NCBI RefSeq assembly: GCF_017741815.1
Contig: NZ_JAGHMF010000034.1
Location: 1-64,000 of the forward strand
Length of the DNA stretch: 64,000 nt
Origin: Rhizobium sp. 16-488-2b
Lineage (GTDB): Bacteria > Pseudomonadota > Alphaproteobacteria > Rhizobiales > Rhizobiaceae
Reading direction: 5' to 3'
Position 1 is the first letter of the stretch, and the number at the start of each line of letters is the position of its first letter. The notes under the pieces were generated by a model. The model saw only the letters and a program-made list of their open reading frames with translations, did not search any database and was not told the origin of the DNA. Positions 1 through 8,742 of this stretch are shown here, piece after piece. Position numbers and translations under genes: made by a program.

Positions 1-40
1 GCCGCTGGTCTTCCGGGGCGCGCCCCGGAAGACCAGCGGC
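1..40. repeat. Perfect 40-bp palindrome at the window edge
   Basis: Bases 1-20 are the exact reverse complement of bases 21-40, with no spacer. The centre contains the 8-bp palindrome GGCGCGCC (17-24), and GCGGCCGC follows at 36-43. It lies 19 nt beyond the stop of the truncated permease that is read toward it. No T-run is visible on either side, so it is not a classical terminator. It could be a fold-back artefact at a contig end, a rearrangement junction or a natural intergenic palindrome; the sequence alone does not decide. Confidence 0.9.
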
Positions 41-59
41 CGCAGCACCTGGGGAAGAT

Positions 60-695
60 TCAAACGGCACTAATGAGGAGTATTGCTCCGGTACTGACAG
101 CCGTCAGCGCGCCGAAGAGCTGCGAAAGCGCAATGCCGACGAGGATGAGCGTCGTCGCATGGAGATTGCGCGACGATGCGAGTGAAAGGACAAGCGCCGT
201 GTTGATGAGGGAGAACAGAAGCGCGCCGATGACAAGCGACACCGCCGCACTTCCGGCCGTCGCGCCAAAGACGACGATCGCCAGCGAGGCGCCAAAGGCT
301 GCTGCAGGCGCGATGCCGAGCGTATAGGGGCTGACCAGCGGATTGCGCAGCAGGCCCTGAAACAGCGTGCCGGCGACGGCGAGTGCCGCGCCGCCGAGAA
401 TGGCGAGAAGCACGCGCGGCAGGCGCAGCTCCCAGATGACGTTGTGCATCAGAAGCGTTGTGCGATCCGTCGGTACCGTGCCGGTGATCTTCGCCCAGAA
501 GGTCTGCAGGACGTTGACCAGTGTTGCCCCGGAAGTTCCAATCTGGATGCCGACAAGAGCGGTGATGACGACGGCGGCGATCCCGAGGCCGATTGCAAGC
601 TTCTGGCCGGTATAGCGGTCACGCGGTTTGCGGGTATCGGTCGGCAGGGAATGCGGTAAAGGCGAAGAATGGGATTCCGTTTGGACTGAACTCAT
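60..695 (-). CDS. FecCD-family iron/siderophore ABC permease, C-terminally truncated
   Basis: An inner-membrane permease of the BtuC/FecCD family that would take an iron chelate from the periplasmic binding protein encoded just upstream (748-1887). The 211 residues hold a hydrophilic N-terminus, a first membrane segment near 33-52, and the family signature around LPRVLLAILGGAALAVAG followed by LFQGLLRNPL and SPYTLGI. Full members have about 330-350 residues and some ten helices; this one stops after roughly five. Similarity to the family fades after residue 200 (about position 95) and a TGA follows at 60. The ATPase-contact loop is missing, so the product is probably not functional. The loss may be a real rearrangement or an assembly end, because a perfect palindrome begins 19 nt past the stop. 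No ATPase gene is seen for this system. Confidence 0.8.
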   Translation of the reverse strand: MSSVQTESHSSPLPHSLPTDTRKPRDRYTGQKLAIGLGIAAVVITALVGIQIGTSGATLVNVLQTFWAKITGTVPTDRTTLLMHNVIWELRLPRVLLAILGGAALAVAGTLFQGLLRNPLVSPYTLGIAPAAAFGASLAIVVFGATAGSAAVSLVIGALLFSLINTALVLSLASSRNLHATTLILVGIALSQLFGALTAVSTGAILLISAV

Positions 696-747
696 CTTTT
701 CCTCGAAACTGAATGGGTGTCATAGCGCTGAGGCGCGTCGCGGCATC

Positions 748-1887
748 TCAGACCTTGCCGTCGAGCCTGTAGGCGTAGTCGGCGACGGAGCGGGCTTCGA
801 CGCCCTGCGCCTTGAGCCAGCGGGCGAAATAGGCATCGACATCGACATCCGCGAGACGATCGGGATAAAGCCATTTGGCGACGGCGAGCGCGCCGAGCTG
901 CTTGCCGAGGGCGGAGAAGAAGAAGTTGCTGAAGACGATGACGTTTTTGTCCTGAACCGCCTTGATCGCGCTCCAGCCGGGGCGATCGATGATGCGCTGC
1001 GCCTGCGCCGCGAACTGTGTCTGGTCCCACGGCTGATAGCCGGCCGCCAGGCCGTCGACGCCATTGTGGATGATCACATCCGGGTTGCGGTTGATGATCT
1101 CGACCGGATCGACCGTGTAAGTGTGGACCGATGCACTGCCGGTATTGGCAATGGCGATGTCGCCGAAGATGTTCTTGCCGCCGCCGAGCACAATCGTGTC
1201 ATGGAAGCCGGAGCCGGGAAGCGAGGTCGCGAAATCCGCATTGTTCTCGAAATAGACCTTCTTCGGCTCGACACCCTTCAGATGCTGTGCAAGCACCGCA
1301 TCGATATCATCGTAGAGTGCTGCAAGATCCGCCGCGCCCTTTTCTTGGCCGAAGATCTTGCCGAGGTTGGGCAGCTGCGCGCGCAGAACCTTCGGGTCCC
1401 AGGTGCTGACGACGACAACCTCGATGCCGAAAGGCTTCAGCTTCTCGATCGCATCCTGCCATGGCGCATTGCGGCGGGTGAAGAAGACTTCCGCGCCGGA
1501 GGCGGCAATCGTCTCCCAGTTGGGGCCATTGTAATTGCCGGCATCCGGAAGGCTGGCGAATTTGGCGAAATAGTCCTTGTTCGCCGGGTTCTTGGCGGGA
1601 TTGGTGCTCTGGTCGATCGAGACGATCGTATCGCCAGCGCCTATCGCCCGAACGATCTCCGCCTGGTACCAGAGGTCGGTGTAGACGGCCCTGATCGGCG
1701 TCTTGACGGTGACCTCACGGCCAAGTTCGTCGGTGATCGTCACCGTCTTCCTGTCATCCGTCTCGGCGAGGACCGGTGGCGAAAATCCCTGGACCGACAG
1801 TAGCGAGCCGAAAGCCAAGGCGCCAGACAGCGCAAGCGCCCCGCGACGATTGACGGAAACGTCGGATAGGATGGTCGATTTGCGCAT
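748..1887 (-). CDS. Periplasmic iron-chelate binding protein (FecB/BtuF-like)
   Basis: Solute-binding component of an iron-siderophore or heme-type ABC importer, 379 residues. The N-terminus carries a twin-arginine-like signal (NRRGALALSG, residues 13-22) and a hydrophobic stretch ending near residue 41. The mature part begins with the typical TVTITDELGREVTVKTP strand, then lobe one (IGAGDTIVSID), the long connecting helix and lobe two (DVIIHNG). The truncated FecCD permease follows 52 nt downstream on the same strand, so the two form the start of an operon whose remainder lies outside the window. The substrate cannot be told; the surroundings suggest iron. Start chosen at ATG 1887; the upstream region to 2233 is AT-rich near 1990-2035 and can hold the promoter. 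Confidence 0.85.
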   Translation of the reverse strand: MRKSTILSDVSVNRRGALALSGALAFGSLLSVQGFSPPVLAETDDRKTVTITDELGREVTVKTPIRAVYTDLWYQAEIVRAIGAGDTIVSIDQSTNPAKNPANKDYFAKFASLPDAGNYNGPNWETIAASGAEVFFTRRNAPWQDAIEKLKPFGIEVVVVSTWDPKVLRAQLPNLGKIFGQEKGAADLAALYDDIDAVLAQHLKGVEPKKVYFENNADFATSLPGSGFHDTIVLGGGKNIFGDIAIANTGSASVHTYTVDPVEIINRNPDVIIHNGVDGLAAGYQPWDQTQFAAQAQRIIDRPGWSAIKAVQDKNVIVFSNFFFSALGKQLGALAVAKWLYPDRLADVDVDAYFARWLKAQGVEARSVADYAYRLDGKV

Positions 1888-2233
1888 TGGTGTCCCCTTG
1901 CAGCCGGATGGTGAAGGCGGATCGGACGAAACCCCTCGCCGACCGCTTGACTGTGAGCTTAGGGAAACCGACAGCGTCTGAGAAAGGCCGATTTTTTATT
2001 GTCTATAGATTTAGTAGAATATTATTTGGCCCTCGATTGCCGCGCTGCCGCTATGTGCCGGACCCACGCCGAAAACTGTTCCGTTACAGTCAGATTGCCC
2101 TGACCTTGCGGTTGCCGATCGACCAGCTTTCTGGAGAGTTTGGTTCGAATTCTCTCAAGAGCGATAATATTCAGATCTCTGGATCTAATGCTGGCCGCGG
2201 CGCACTCCGTCGCCGCGGCCAAGCTAGAGCATA
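1888..2233. other. Intergenic region with promoter for the iron-binding protein gene
   Basis: No convincing gene. An AT-rich block at about 1985-2035 is the likely promoter of the leftward gene starting at 1887. A GC-rich hairpin (2192-2221) sits at the 3' end of the enolase-family gene. Short open frames here have atypical composition and no recognisable motif. Confidence 0.5.
2192..2221 (-). terminator. GC-rich hairpin after the dehydratase operon
   Basis: Eleven-base arms TGGCCGCGGCG and CGCCGCGGCCA are separated by 8 nt. The hairpin lies 12 nt after the stop of the leftward gene ending at 2234. No U-run follows, so it is either a Rho-assisted end or an RNA-stabilising 3' hairpin rather than a textbook intrinsic terminator. 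Confidence 0.55.
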
Positions 2234-3373
2234 TCAGGGATAAGCCGTCGCGCCGTCGGGCTTGCGGGTAATCTTCCGCTCCCAGTGGATGTAATCCTCC
2301 GTCTGCAGCGCCTTTTCGTCGATCTCCAGGCCCCAGCCAGGGCGATCCGGGCGTAGCTCCATGTGTCCGTCGACAGGCATGTAGGGGTCGGCTGCCCAGG
2401 GCGCATGGACATGCGGCTTGAATTCCAGCACCTTGAAGTTCGGCTGGGCCGCGCAGAAGTGGATGTTGACCGCGGTTGCCAGCGGACCCATCGGGTTGTG
2501 CGGCGCGACCGTCACATAGTGCGCCTCGGCGATAGCAGCGATGCGCCGCATTTCGCTGACCCCGCCGACCACGCAGATATCGGGCTGGATGATGTCGGCG
2601 CCACGGGCCGACAGCAGCGCCAGGAACTCGAAGCGCGAATAGAGCGATTCACCGGTTGCGAGCGGAACGGTCACCTTCGACTTCAGCTCCGTCCATGCCG
2701 GGATGTGTTCCGGCCGGATCGGCTCTTCGTAGAAAAGCGGATCGTTTGGCGCGATGGCGGCTGCAAGCTGGACGGCCTGATACGGTTCGAAAATCTTCGC
2801 ATGAGCGTCGAACGCGTAGTCAAAATGCGATGGCGTGATCTCGCGGATCTTGCCGAACCAGTCGCCCGTTTCCTTGACGAGTTCGCCCCAGCGGCCGGTA
2901 TGAAGATCGCGGCGATAGGGGCTGAGCTTGAAGGCGGTGTAGCCGTATTTCTCGTTCAGCTCGAGCGACTGGTCGCGCGCGGCTTCCGGGTCCGGCGCCG
3001 TATAGACGCCGCAATAGACCTTGACGCGATCGCGTACATTGCCGCCGAGCAGCATGTAAACGGGCAGGCCGGCAGCCTTGCCGGCGATATCCCAGAGCGC
3101 GTGGTCGATCGCCGAAATCGCCGCGAGGCCAAGCGCACCCGGCGGAAAACGGCATTGCTGGTTGAGCTTGAGCACGAGGAATTCCACGCGGCGCGGATCC
3201 TCGCCCTCGATCTGATGAAAGAGGTAGTCGAGAAGCGGCGGCAGTGCCCAGTCCGGGCCGTGGTTGTAGCACTCGCCCCAGCCGGAGATGCCTTCGCTGG
3301 TCTCGATTTTCAGAAGCAGGCGAGGGCGGTCGTCCACGCGCTGCATGTAGGTCTTGATGCCGGTGATATGCAT
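2234..3373 (-). CDS. Mandelate racemase/muconate lactonizing (enolase superfamily) sugar-acid dehydratase
   Basis: A cytoplasmic Mg-dependent enzyme of 379 residues, probably removing water from a sugar acid such as a galactonate-type aldonate. The N-terminal capping domain spans about 1-110. The barrel shows Lys-x-Ser at KLSP (149-152), the three expected metal ligands Asp189 (FDAHAK), Glu216/217 (YEEP) and Glu242 (ATGESL), and a C-terminal histidine in APHNPMGP (H292). EEPIRPEH, ATGESLYSRFEF and QPDICVVGG resemble D-galactonate dehydratases. ATG 3373 is preferred over an in-frame start 39 nt upstream because GGAAG precedes it. It is the last gene of a GntR-DHDPS-dehydratase operon (10-nt gap to the lyase gene); dehydratase followed by a DHDPS-type lyase is a common way to split keto-deoxy sugar acids. 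The exact substrate is not determined. Confidence 0.85.
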   Translation of the reverse strand: MHITGIKTYMQRVDDRPRLLLKIETSEGISGWGECYNHGPDWALPPLLDYLFHQIEGEDPRRVEFLVLKLNQQCRFPPGALGLAAISAIDHALWDIAGKAAGLPVYMLLGGNVRDRVKVYCGVYTAPDPEAARDQSLELNEKYGYTAFKLSPYRRDLHTGRWGELVKETGDWFGKIREITPSHFDYAFDAHAKIFEPYQAVQLAAAIAPNDPLFYEEPIRPEHIPAWTELKSKVTVPLATGESLYSRFEFLALLSARGADIIQPDICVVGGVSEMRRIAAIAEAHYVTVAPHNPMGPLATAVNIHFCAAQPNFKVLEFKPHVHAPWAADPYMPVDGHMELRPDRPGWGLEIDEKALQTEDYIHWERKITRKPDGATAYP

Positions 3374-3383
3374 TGGATCTTCC

Positions 3384-4304
3384 TCAGGCCGCGCGGCTCT
3401 TTTCGGCGACATTGTCGACGATGGCGCGCAGGTCGGCGCGTTCGGCTTCGGTCAGGCTCTCGACGCCGGGCACGCGCACGGGGCCGACCTCTGTTCCGAG
3501 CATGCCGAGCGCTTCCTTGACGACGGTGACATTGGCGCCGTTGAGGTATTTGGTGCGCAGCGCCTCGAAGCCGGCGATATCGTCGATGAGCGCGCGAGCG
3601 GCGGCGTAGTCACCGGTTTCCAGCGCCTGATGGATGGCGTGCGAGCGTTCCGGAAAGACGTTCACGAGGCCCGAGGTGAAGCCACGGGCGCCCGTGGCAT
3701 AGAAGGCCGGCGCCCAGCCCTCGGCAAGGCCGCAGACCCAGATCGCCGGCGCATCCCTGGTGGCGCGGATCACTTCGGCGAGCAGCATGAGATTACCGGA
3801 TGCAAACTTGATGCCGGCGATATTCGGGTGCAGCGCCAGCTTGCGGAAGTCGGCGACGGAGAAGGTGTCGCTGCGCACATAGGCGATGACGGGAACCGTG
3901 CTGGCGTCGGCGAGCTCCAGGAAGTAGCGCGCCTGGTAGCTTGGGCCGGCGAAGGGGTCCATCGGGTGATGGCCCATGATCGCGTCGGCGCCTTCGGCGA
4001 TGGCATCGCGGGCAAGCGCCTTTGCTTCGGTCAGCGAACGACCGACAGCTGCGCTAACCAGGGACTTGCCGCCAGCGGCCTTGATCGTCGCGGCGTGGAC
4101 AGCGCGCACTTCATCCATGGTCAGGGTGAAGAACTCACCGGTGTTGCCGGCGGCCATCAGATTGTGGACCCGCGCATGGGCGAGGCGGGTGATCAGAGCC
4201 GAGAGCTTGGCGACATCGACGCTGCCATCTGCTTTGTAGGGGGTCACGGGCACGCCCGATATGCCCGTCAGGGCCTTGCGGATCTTTTCCATTGCCTCGG
4301 TCAC
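3384..4304 (-). CDS. Dihydrodipicolinate synthase/N-acetylneuraminate lyase family aldolase or dehydratase
   Basis: A 306-residue TIM-barrel class I (Schiff-base) lyase. The GxTGE loop is present as GNTGE (53-57), the proton-relay tyrosine as AYVRSD (Y142), and the Schiff-base lysine as IAGIKFAS (K166). Family members include DapA itself, keto-deoxy-gluconate/galactonate aldolases and 5-keto-4-deoxyglucarate dehydratase. Lying between a GntR regulator and an enolase-type dehydratase, it is more likely a catabolic enzyme for a 2-keto-3-deoxy sugar acid than a lysine-biosynthesis DapA. It is separated from the regulator's stop by 1 nt, so translation is probably coupled. Confidence 0.85.
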   Translation of the reverse strand: MTEAMEKIRKALTGISGVPVTPYKADGSVDVAKLSALITRLAHARVHNLMAAGNTGEFFTLTMDEVRAVHAATIKAAGGKSLVSAAVGRSLTEAKALARDAIAEGADAIMGHHPMDPFAGPSYQARYFLELADASTVPVIAYVRSDTFSVADFRKLALHPNIAGIKFASGNLMLLAEVIRATRDAPAIWVCGLAEGWAPAFYATGARGFTSGLVNVFPERSHAIHQALETGDYAAARALIDDIAGFEALRTKYLNGANVTVVKEALGMLGTEVGPVRVPGVESLTEAERADLRAIVDNVAEKSRAA

Positions 4305-4305
4305 G

Positions 4306-5016
4306 TCAGATGTCCTCCTTCTTCTTGAACACGATGTTGAGGTAGGTTTCGCCGGAACGGACGACGTGGTCGCGCATCACGCGTTCGGCCTTGTCGCTGT
4401 CGCTGGAGATGATGGCGGCGGCGATCGCGGCATGTTCGGCCAGCGCCTTGCCGCGCTCGAGCGGATCGGAATGAATGACCCGGCGGATGCTGCCGTCGTA
4501 AAACTGCTGCCGTTCGATCATCCGCGAGAGATACTGGCATCGCGAGGCGATGTGGATCTGCTCATGAAATGTCTCGTTGAGCGAGATCAGATCGTCGGCC
4601 ACGCCCTCCTCGGTCGCTTTGCGCATCAGCGCGACGATATCGTCCAGATTGGCCGCTTCGGTCTTCTCGATGCGCTTGGCGGCGAGGTGGGCGATCATCG
4701 ATTCCAGCGCGGCGCGCGCCAGGATCATCTCTTCCGCCCAGCCGGCATTGAAGCGGATCAGCACGCCGCGACGCGGCAGCGTCTCCACCAACCCTTCGGT
4801 TTCAAGCTGACGCAGGGCTTCCTTGATGGGTGTCGTACTGACGCCGAGCTGCTCTGCGAGCTGGCGCTCGTTGACGCGCTCATCCGGCGCAAAGCGGCCG
4901 GAGAGGATCGCGGTGCGCAGCGTCTTGTGCACGTGGTCGCGCAATGTCGTCAGAAAACGCGGGTCGATCTTCGCGATGCGGTCTGCGGCAGGCTGCGTCG
5001 ATGCCTCTTTTTGCAT
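4306..5016 (-). CDS. GntR-family (FadR subfamily) transcriptional regulator
   Basis: A cytoplasmic repressor of 236 residues. The winged helix-turn-helix near 20-85 includes ERQLAEQLGVSTTPIKEALR and LVETLPRRGVLI. The all-helical FCD effector domain has metal-site-like residues in ETFHEQIHIAS and LAEHAAIAAA. ATG 5016 gives the normal length; longer starts would run across the divergent promoter. The gene starts 128 nt from the oppositely oriented ABC-importer operon and is first in the lyase/dehydratase operon, so it probably controls both in response to the imported acid or a breakdown product. Two palindromes in the shared promoter are its likely operators. Confidence 0.88.
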   Translation of the reverse strand: MQKEASTQPAADRIAKIDPRFLTTLRDHVHKTLRTAILSGRFAPDERVNERQLAEQLGVSTTPIKEALRQLETEGLVETLPRRGVLIRFNAGWAEEMILARAALESMIAHLAAKRIEKTEAANLDDIVALMRKATEEGVADDLISLNETFHEQIHIASRCQYLSRMIERQQFYDGSIRRVIHSDPLERGKALAEHAAIAAAIISSDSDKAERVMRDHVVRSGETYLNIVFKKKEDI

Positions 5017-5040
5017 GTCCCGAAAATTCCCCCGTTGACG

Positions 5041-5074
5041 ACAAAATCGTTTTGTGAGATCTGATATACCAGAT
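5041..5074. promoter_or_regulatory. Tandem palindromes, candidate GntR operators
   Basis: ACAAAATCGTTTTGT (5041-5055) has perfect 6-bp arms. ATCTGATATACCAGAT (5059-5074) is a 16-bp palindrome with one mismatched pair and the central TATAC typical of FadR-type GntR operators. Around the latter, GATCTGA and TCAGATC form a wider inverted repeat (5058-5082). Both lie between the divergent GntR gene (start 5016) and the transporter operon (start 5145). Function is inferred from position and symmetry. Confidence 0.6.
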
Positions 5075-5144
5075 TTCAGATCGATGTCGATATGAAAATT
5101 CGCGCTCGGGGCGAGGTCCGGCGCACCAGGGAGGAGATAGGACG

Positions 5145-6740
5145 ATGAAAAGACGCAGTTTTCTGATGGCATCGGCTATGGTGGCGTCGACGCTTGCCAT
5201 GCCGCTCGCAGTGCAGGCGGCAACGCCCAAGGATCAGCTGGTGATCGCCACCAACATGTCCTCGATGCGCGGTCTGGATCCGAACGAGCTCAACCAGCTG
5301 GAATCAGCGGAAATCGTCGCCAATCTCTATGAGCGGCTGATCGTGCTCGCCGCTGACGACATCACCAAGCCGCAGCCGGGCATCGCCGAGAGCTGGACAG
5401 TGTCCGACGACGGCAAGACCTTCACCTTCAAGATCCGGTCCGGCGTCACCTTCCATTCCGGCAACGCGCTGACCGCCAAGGATGTCGAGTGGTCGCTGCG
5501 CCGCCTGGTGAAGCTCGGGCTGGCGCCCTCCGTCGATCTTCGCCAGTGGGGCATCACCGACAAGAATGTCGATGAGCTGATCAAGGCAACGGATGATTCA
5601 ACCGTCGTGCTCCAGACGCCCGAGGTCTGGAACCCGAACCTGATCCTCTTCTCGCTCGCCAGCTTCTCGACCTCGATCCTGGATAGCCAGCTTCTCGCCA
5701 AGAACGAGAAGAACGGCGACATGGGCCGCGAATTCCTGCAGACCAATGATGCCGGGTCCGGCCCCTATTCGCTGCGCACCTGGCGCGTCAACGACCTTTT
5801 GATCGCCGAGGCCTTCAAGGATTACTGGCAGGGCGCCCCGAAGATGCGCCGGGTCATCCTTCGCCATATGCCCGAATCGTCAGGCCAGCGTCTGCAATTG
5901 GAAGCCGGCGACGTTGATGTCGCGACGCGTCTGTCCTCTACCGATCTGGCGGCGATCGAGGCCGGCGGCAAGGCCGATATCCAGAAGACGCCGGGCTTCG
6001 GCTTCTACTATCTGGCGCTTAACCAGAAGGACGAAATCCTCTCCAAGCCGAAGGTCCGCGAGGCATTCCGCTATCTCATCGACTATGACGGCCTCGCCAA
6101 CACCGTCATGAAATATTACGGCATCAAGCAGCAGACGATCATTCCGGGCGGCCTGCCCGGCGCCAGCACCGAGAACCCGTACAAGCTCGATATCGACAAG
6201 GCCAAGCAGTTGCTGGCGGAAGCCGGCTATCCCGATGGCTTCTCCAAGGTCTATTACGCAACGCCTGTGACGCCCGAATACGAAGTCGCGCAGTCGCTGC
6301 AGGCCAACGCCGCCAAGGCCGGCATCAAGCTCGATCTACAGGGTGGCGATCATATCGGCAAGTTCCGCAACCGCGAGTTCGAGATCTTCTCGGCGCGCAC
6401 CGGCGAACGTCTTCCCGACCCGCATGCGGTTCTGGCGTCCTATGCCACGAACCCCAACAATGCCGACGATGCGAAACTCTCCGGTCTGATCGCCTGGCGC
6501 TCTGCTTGGGAGGTTCCGAAGGACATCCAGGACATGGTGACAGCGGCCGCGCACGAGACCGACCAGCAGAAGCGCGCCGATCTCTACGCCAAGATCAACA
6601 AGGCCTATCTGGATGCTTCGCCGGCCTTGATCACCTCCTTCCAGCGCACGGACGCAAAGGCGGTCAGAAAAGAAGTCAAGGGCTATGTCGGCCATTCGAC
6701 CTGGCTCACCCGTTGGGACACCGTCTCGAAGGGCGATTAA
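5145..6740 (+). CDS. ABC transporter substrate-binding protein, family 5 (Opp/Dpp type)
   Basis: Periplasmic binding protein of 531 residues. The signal peptide has a twin-arginine-like start (KRRSFLMAS) and a cleavage site near VQAAT (residue 25). Family-5 landmarks follow: LYERLIVL, IAESWTVSDDGKTFTFKIRSGVTFHSGNAL given here as two blocks (IAESWTVSDDG and FTFKIRSGVTFHSG), GSGPYSL and VREAFRYLIDYD. The family binds peptides but also oligosaccharides, opines and glycosides. Divergence from a sugar-acid dehydratase/lyase operon argues that this one binds a sugar-acid derivative rather than a peptide. It heads a complete five-gene importer operon; the next gene starts 24 nt downstream. Confidence 0.88.
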   Translation: MKRRSFLMASAMVASTLAMPLAVQAATPKDQLVIATNMSSMRGLDPNELNQLESAEIVANLYERLIVLAADDITKPQPGIAESWTVSDDGKTFTFKIRSGVTFHSGNALTAKDVEWSLRRLVKLGLAPSVDLRQWGITDKNVDELIKATDDSTVVLQTPEVWNPNLILFSLASFSTSILDSQLLAKNEKNGDMGREFLQTNDAGSGPYSLRTWRVNDLLIAEAFKDYWQGAPKMRRVILRHMPESSGQRLQLEAGDVDVATRLSSTDLAAIEAGGKADIQKTPGFGFYYLALNQKDEILSKPKVREAFRYLIDYDGLANTVMKYYGIKQQTIIPGGLPGASTENPYKLDIDKAKQLLAEAGYPDGFSKVYYATPVTPEYEVAQSLQANAAKAGIKLDLQGGDHIGKFRNREFEIFSARTGERLPDPHAVLASYATNPNNADDAKLSGLIAWRSAWEVPKDIQDMVTAAAHETDQQKRADLYAKINKAYLDASPALITSFQRTDAKAVRKEVKGYVGHSTWLTRWDTVSKGD

Positions 6741-6764
6741 GCCCTTCCTGTCGAGGAGAATGAC

Positions 6765-7826
6765 GTGAGTATCTCACAGACATCTGGAAACACGCCGGCA
6801 GGCGCACGGGCGGCGCTTGGCGCGCTGCGCAAGGTGACGGCATCCTTTGCCGTCATCCTGACAACGCTGCTCGGCCTGCTCGTGATTACCTTCGTTGTCG
6901 GTCGCATGGTTCCCGCCGATCCGGTTATCGCCGTGATCGGCGACCAGGCCGATCACGAGACCTACGAGCGCGTCTACAAGGAGATGGGGCTGGATCAGCC
7001 GCTCTATGTGCAGTTTGCCACCTATCTCGGCAATGTCGCACATCTGGATTTCGGCCAGTCACACGTGACGAAGAACCCCGTCGCCAGCGATCTCGCCCGC
7101 GTCTTTCCGGCAACGCTGGAGCTCGCCACGCTGGCAACGATCATCGGCGCCGGCTTCGGTATCCCGCTTGGCATCATCTCCGCTGTGCGCAAGGGCACCT
7201 GGGTCGATCACCTAGCGCGTGTCGTCGGACTGCTCGGCCACTCGACGCCGATCTTCTGGCTGGGCACGATCGTCATCCTCGTTTTCTACGCGAAGTTCGG
7301 TCTCATACCCGGCAGCGGCCGCCTCGATGTCTATAATGAAGGGCTGGTCGAAGGACCGACCAATTCCATCCTCGTCGACGCGATCCTTGCCGGCGAGTGG
7401 GAAGTCTTCCGCGATGCCCTGCTGCATGTTGCGGCGCCTGCGCTGATCCTCGGCTATGCCGCGATGGCCTATCTCAGCCGCATGAGCCGCAGCTTCATGC
7501 TCGAGCAGCTGCGGCAGGAGTATGTGTTGACCGCCAAGGCCAAGGGCCTCGGTCAGCGGGCGATCGTCTGGCGCCACGCGTTTCGCAACATCCGCGTGCA
7601 GCTGCTGACGATCGTGGCTCTCGCCTATTGCGGCCTGCTCGACGGCACGGTTCTGATCGAGACGGTTTTCGCGTGGCCCGGCCTTGGCCAGTATCTCACC
7701 TCGGCACTGTTCTTCGCAGACATGAACGCGGTGCTCGGCAGCGTGCTCCTCATCGGCATCATCTCGATCGCCATCAACCTCCTGTCGGACCTGACCTATC
7801 GGTTCCTTGATCCGCGTACCCGGTGA
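6765..7826 (+). CDS. ABC transporter permease, DppB/OppB type
   Basis: Inner-membrane subunit of 353 residues, about six helices. The first helix is near 27-48 (VILTTLLGLLVITFVVGR). The family motif DPVIAVIGDQ is followed by QPLYVQFATYLGNV and LDFGQS. The cytoplasmic EAA loop, which docks the ATPase, reads YVLTAKAKGLGQRAIVWRH. The start is GTG 6765, 10 nt after GAGGAGA. It pairs with the downstream DppC-type permease. Confidence 0.88.
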   Translation: MSISQTSGNTPAGARAALGALRKVTASFAVILTTLLGLLVITFVVGRMVPADPVIAVIGDQADHETYERVYKEMGLDQPLYVQFATYLGNVAHLDFGQSHVTKNPVASDLARVFPATLELATLATIIGAGFGIPLGIISAVRKGTWVDHLARVVGLLGHSTPIFWLGTIVILVFYAKFGLIPGSGRLDVYNEGLVEGPTNSILVDAILAGEWEVFRDALLHVAAPALILGYAAMAYLSRMSRSFMLEQLRQEYVLTAKAKGLGQRAIVWRHAFRNIRVQLLTIVALAYCGLLDGTVLIETVFAWPGLGQYLTSALFFADMNAVLGSVLLIGIISIAINLLSDLTYRFLDPRTR

Positions 7827-7830
7827 CATC

Positions 7831-8742
7831 ATGGCGACACGTTATTTCAACGATCTGCACAATTGGCTGATCAACGAGGAGTTTTCCTCGACGCGTCAGG
7901 CGCGGCTCCACAAGGCCTATGTCCTGTGGCTGAACCTGATTGCCAACCCATTGGCATTCGCCGGCTTCATCGTCGTGCTTTTGCTCGTCTTGATCGCGAC
8001 CTTCGCGCCGCTGCTCGCCAATCATGATCCGATCCTCCAGGATCTGACCATGGCGCTGAAGCCGCCATCATCCGCCAACTGGTTCGGTACCGACGAATTC
8101 GGCCGAGACGTCTATTCGCGCCTCGTCTACGGTGCCCGCACGACGCTCTACATCAGCATTCTGGTCACGGTCATCGTGGCGCCCATCGGCTTTGCGATCG
8201 GCGCGACCGCCGGCTATCTTGGCGGCTGGGTCGATGTCGTCTTGATGCGCATCACCGATATCTTCCTTTCGTTTCCAAGTCTCGTTCTGGCGCTCGCCTT
8301 TTCCGCAGCCCTTGGTCCCGGGATCGAGAATGCGGTCATCGCCATCGCGCTCACCGTCTGGCCGCCGATCGCGCGTCTGGCGCGTGCCGAAACGCTGACG
8401 TTCCGTGCTGCAGATTTCGTCGTTGCAGCCGAGCTGCAGGGCGCTGGCATGGGCCGCATTCTGTTTCGCCATATCGTGCCGCTCTGCGCGCCGTCGATCA
8501 TCATCCGCCTGACGCTGAACATGTCGAGCGTCATCCTGACGGCCGCCGGTCTTGGCTTCCTCGGGCTCGGCGCGCAGCCGCCAATGCCCGAATGGGGCGC
8601 CATGGCGGCTTCCGGACGCCAATATCTTCTCGATGCCTGGTGGCTGACGACGGTTCCCGGTATCGCCATTCTCCTGGTCAGTCTCGCCTTCAACCTGCTT
8701 GGCGACGGACTGCGCGACATCATGGATCCCCGCAATGCCTGA
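7831..8742 (+). CDS. ABC transporter permease, DppC/OppC type
   Basis: Second membrane subunit, 303 residues. It has an N-terminal cytoplasmic segment (residues 1-35), a first helix at FAGFIVVLLLVLIATFAPLL, the periplasmic landmark FGTDEFGRDVYSRLVYGAR, and an EAA loop around FVVAAELQGAGMGRILFRH. ATG 7831 lies 4 nt after the DppB-type stop. The last 8 nt overlap the start of the first ATPase gene, which points to translational coupling. Confidence 0.88.
   Translation: MATRYFNDLHNWLINEEFSSTRQARLHKAYVLWLNLIANPLAFAGFIVVLLLVLIATFAPLLANHDPILQDLTMALKPPSSANWFGTDEFGRDVYSRLVYGARTTLYISILVTVIVAPIGFAIGATAGYLGGWVDVVLMRITDIFLSFPSLVLALAFSAALGPGIENAVIAIALTVWPPIARLARAETLTFRAADFVVAAELQGAGMGRILFRHIVPLCAPSIIIRLTLNMSSVILTAAGLGFLGLGAQPPMPEWGAMAASGRQYLLDAWWLTTVPGIAILLVSLAFNLLGDGLRDIMDPRNA

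Noticed and set aside
1..40. Hairpin telomere of a linear Agrobacterium-type replicon
   Set aside because: A palindrome at an edge recalls a protelomerase site, but the sequence is GC-rich and not like the AT-rich telomere sequence I recall, and no telomere-resolvase gene is present.
17..43. GGCGCGCC and GCGGCCGC (8-base rare-cutter sites) at the window edge, suggesting vector or linker DNA
   Set aside because: Both are plausible by chance in GC-rich palindromic DNA and no vector sequence surrounds them.
628..1803. A 391-codon rightward frame opposite the iron-binding protein gene
   Set aside because: Shadow of a well-supported gene on the other strand; no ribosome site or motif.
2363..3520. 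A 385-codon rightward frame opposite the dehydratase gene
   Set aside because: Overlaps an enzyme with clear catalytic residues on the other strand.
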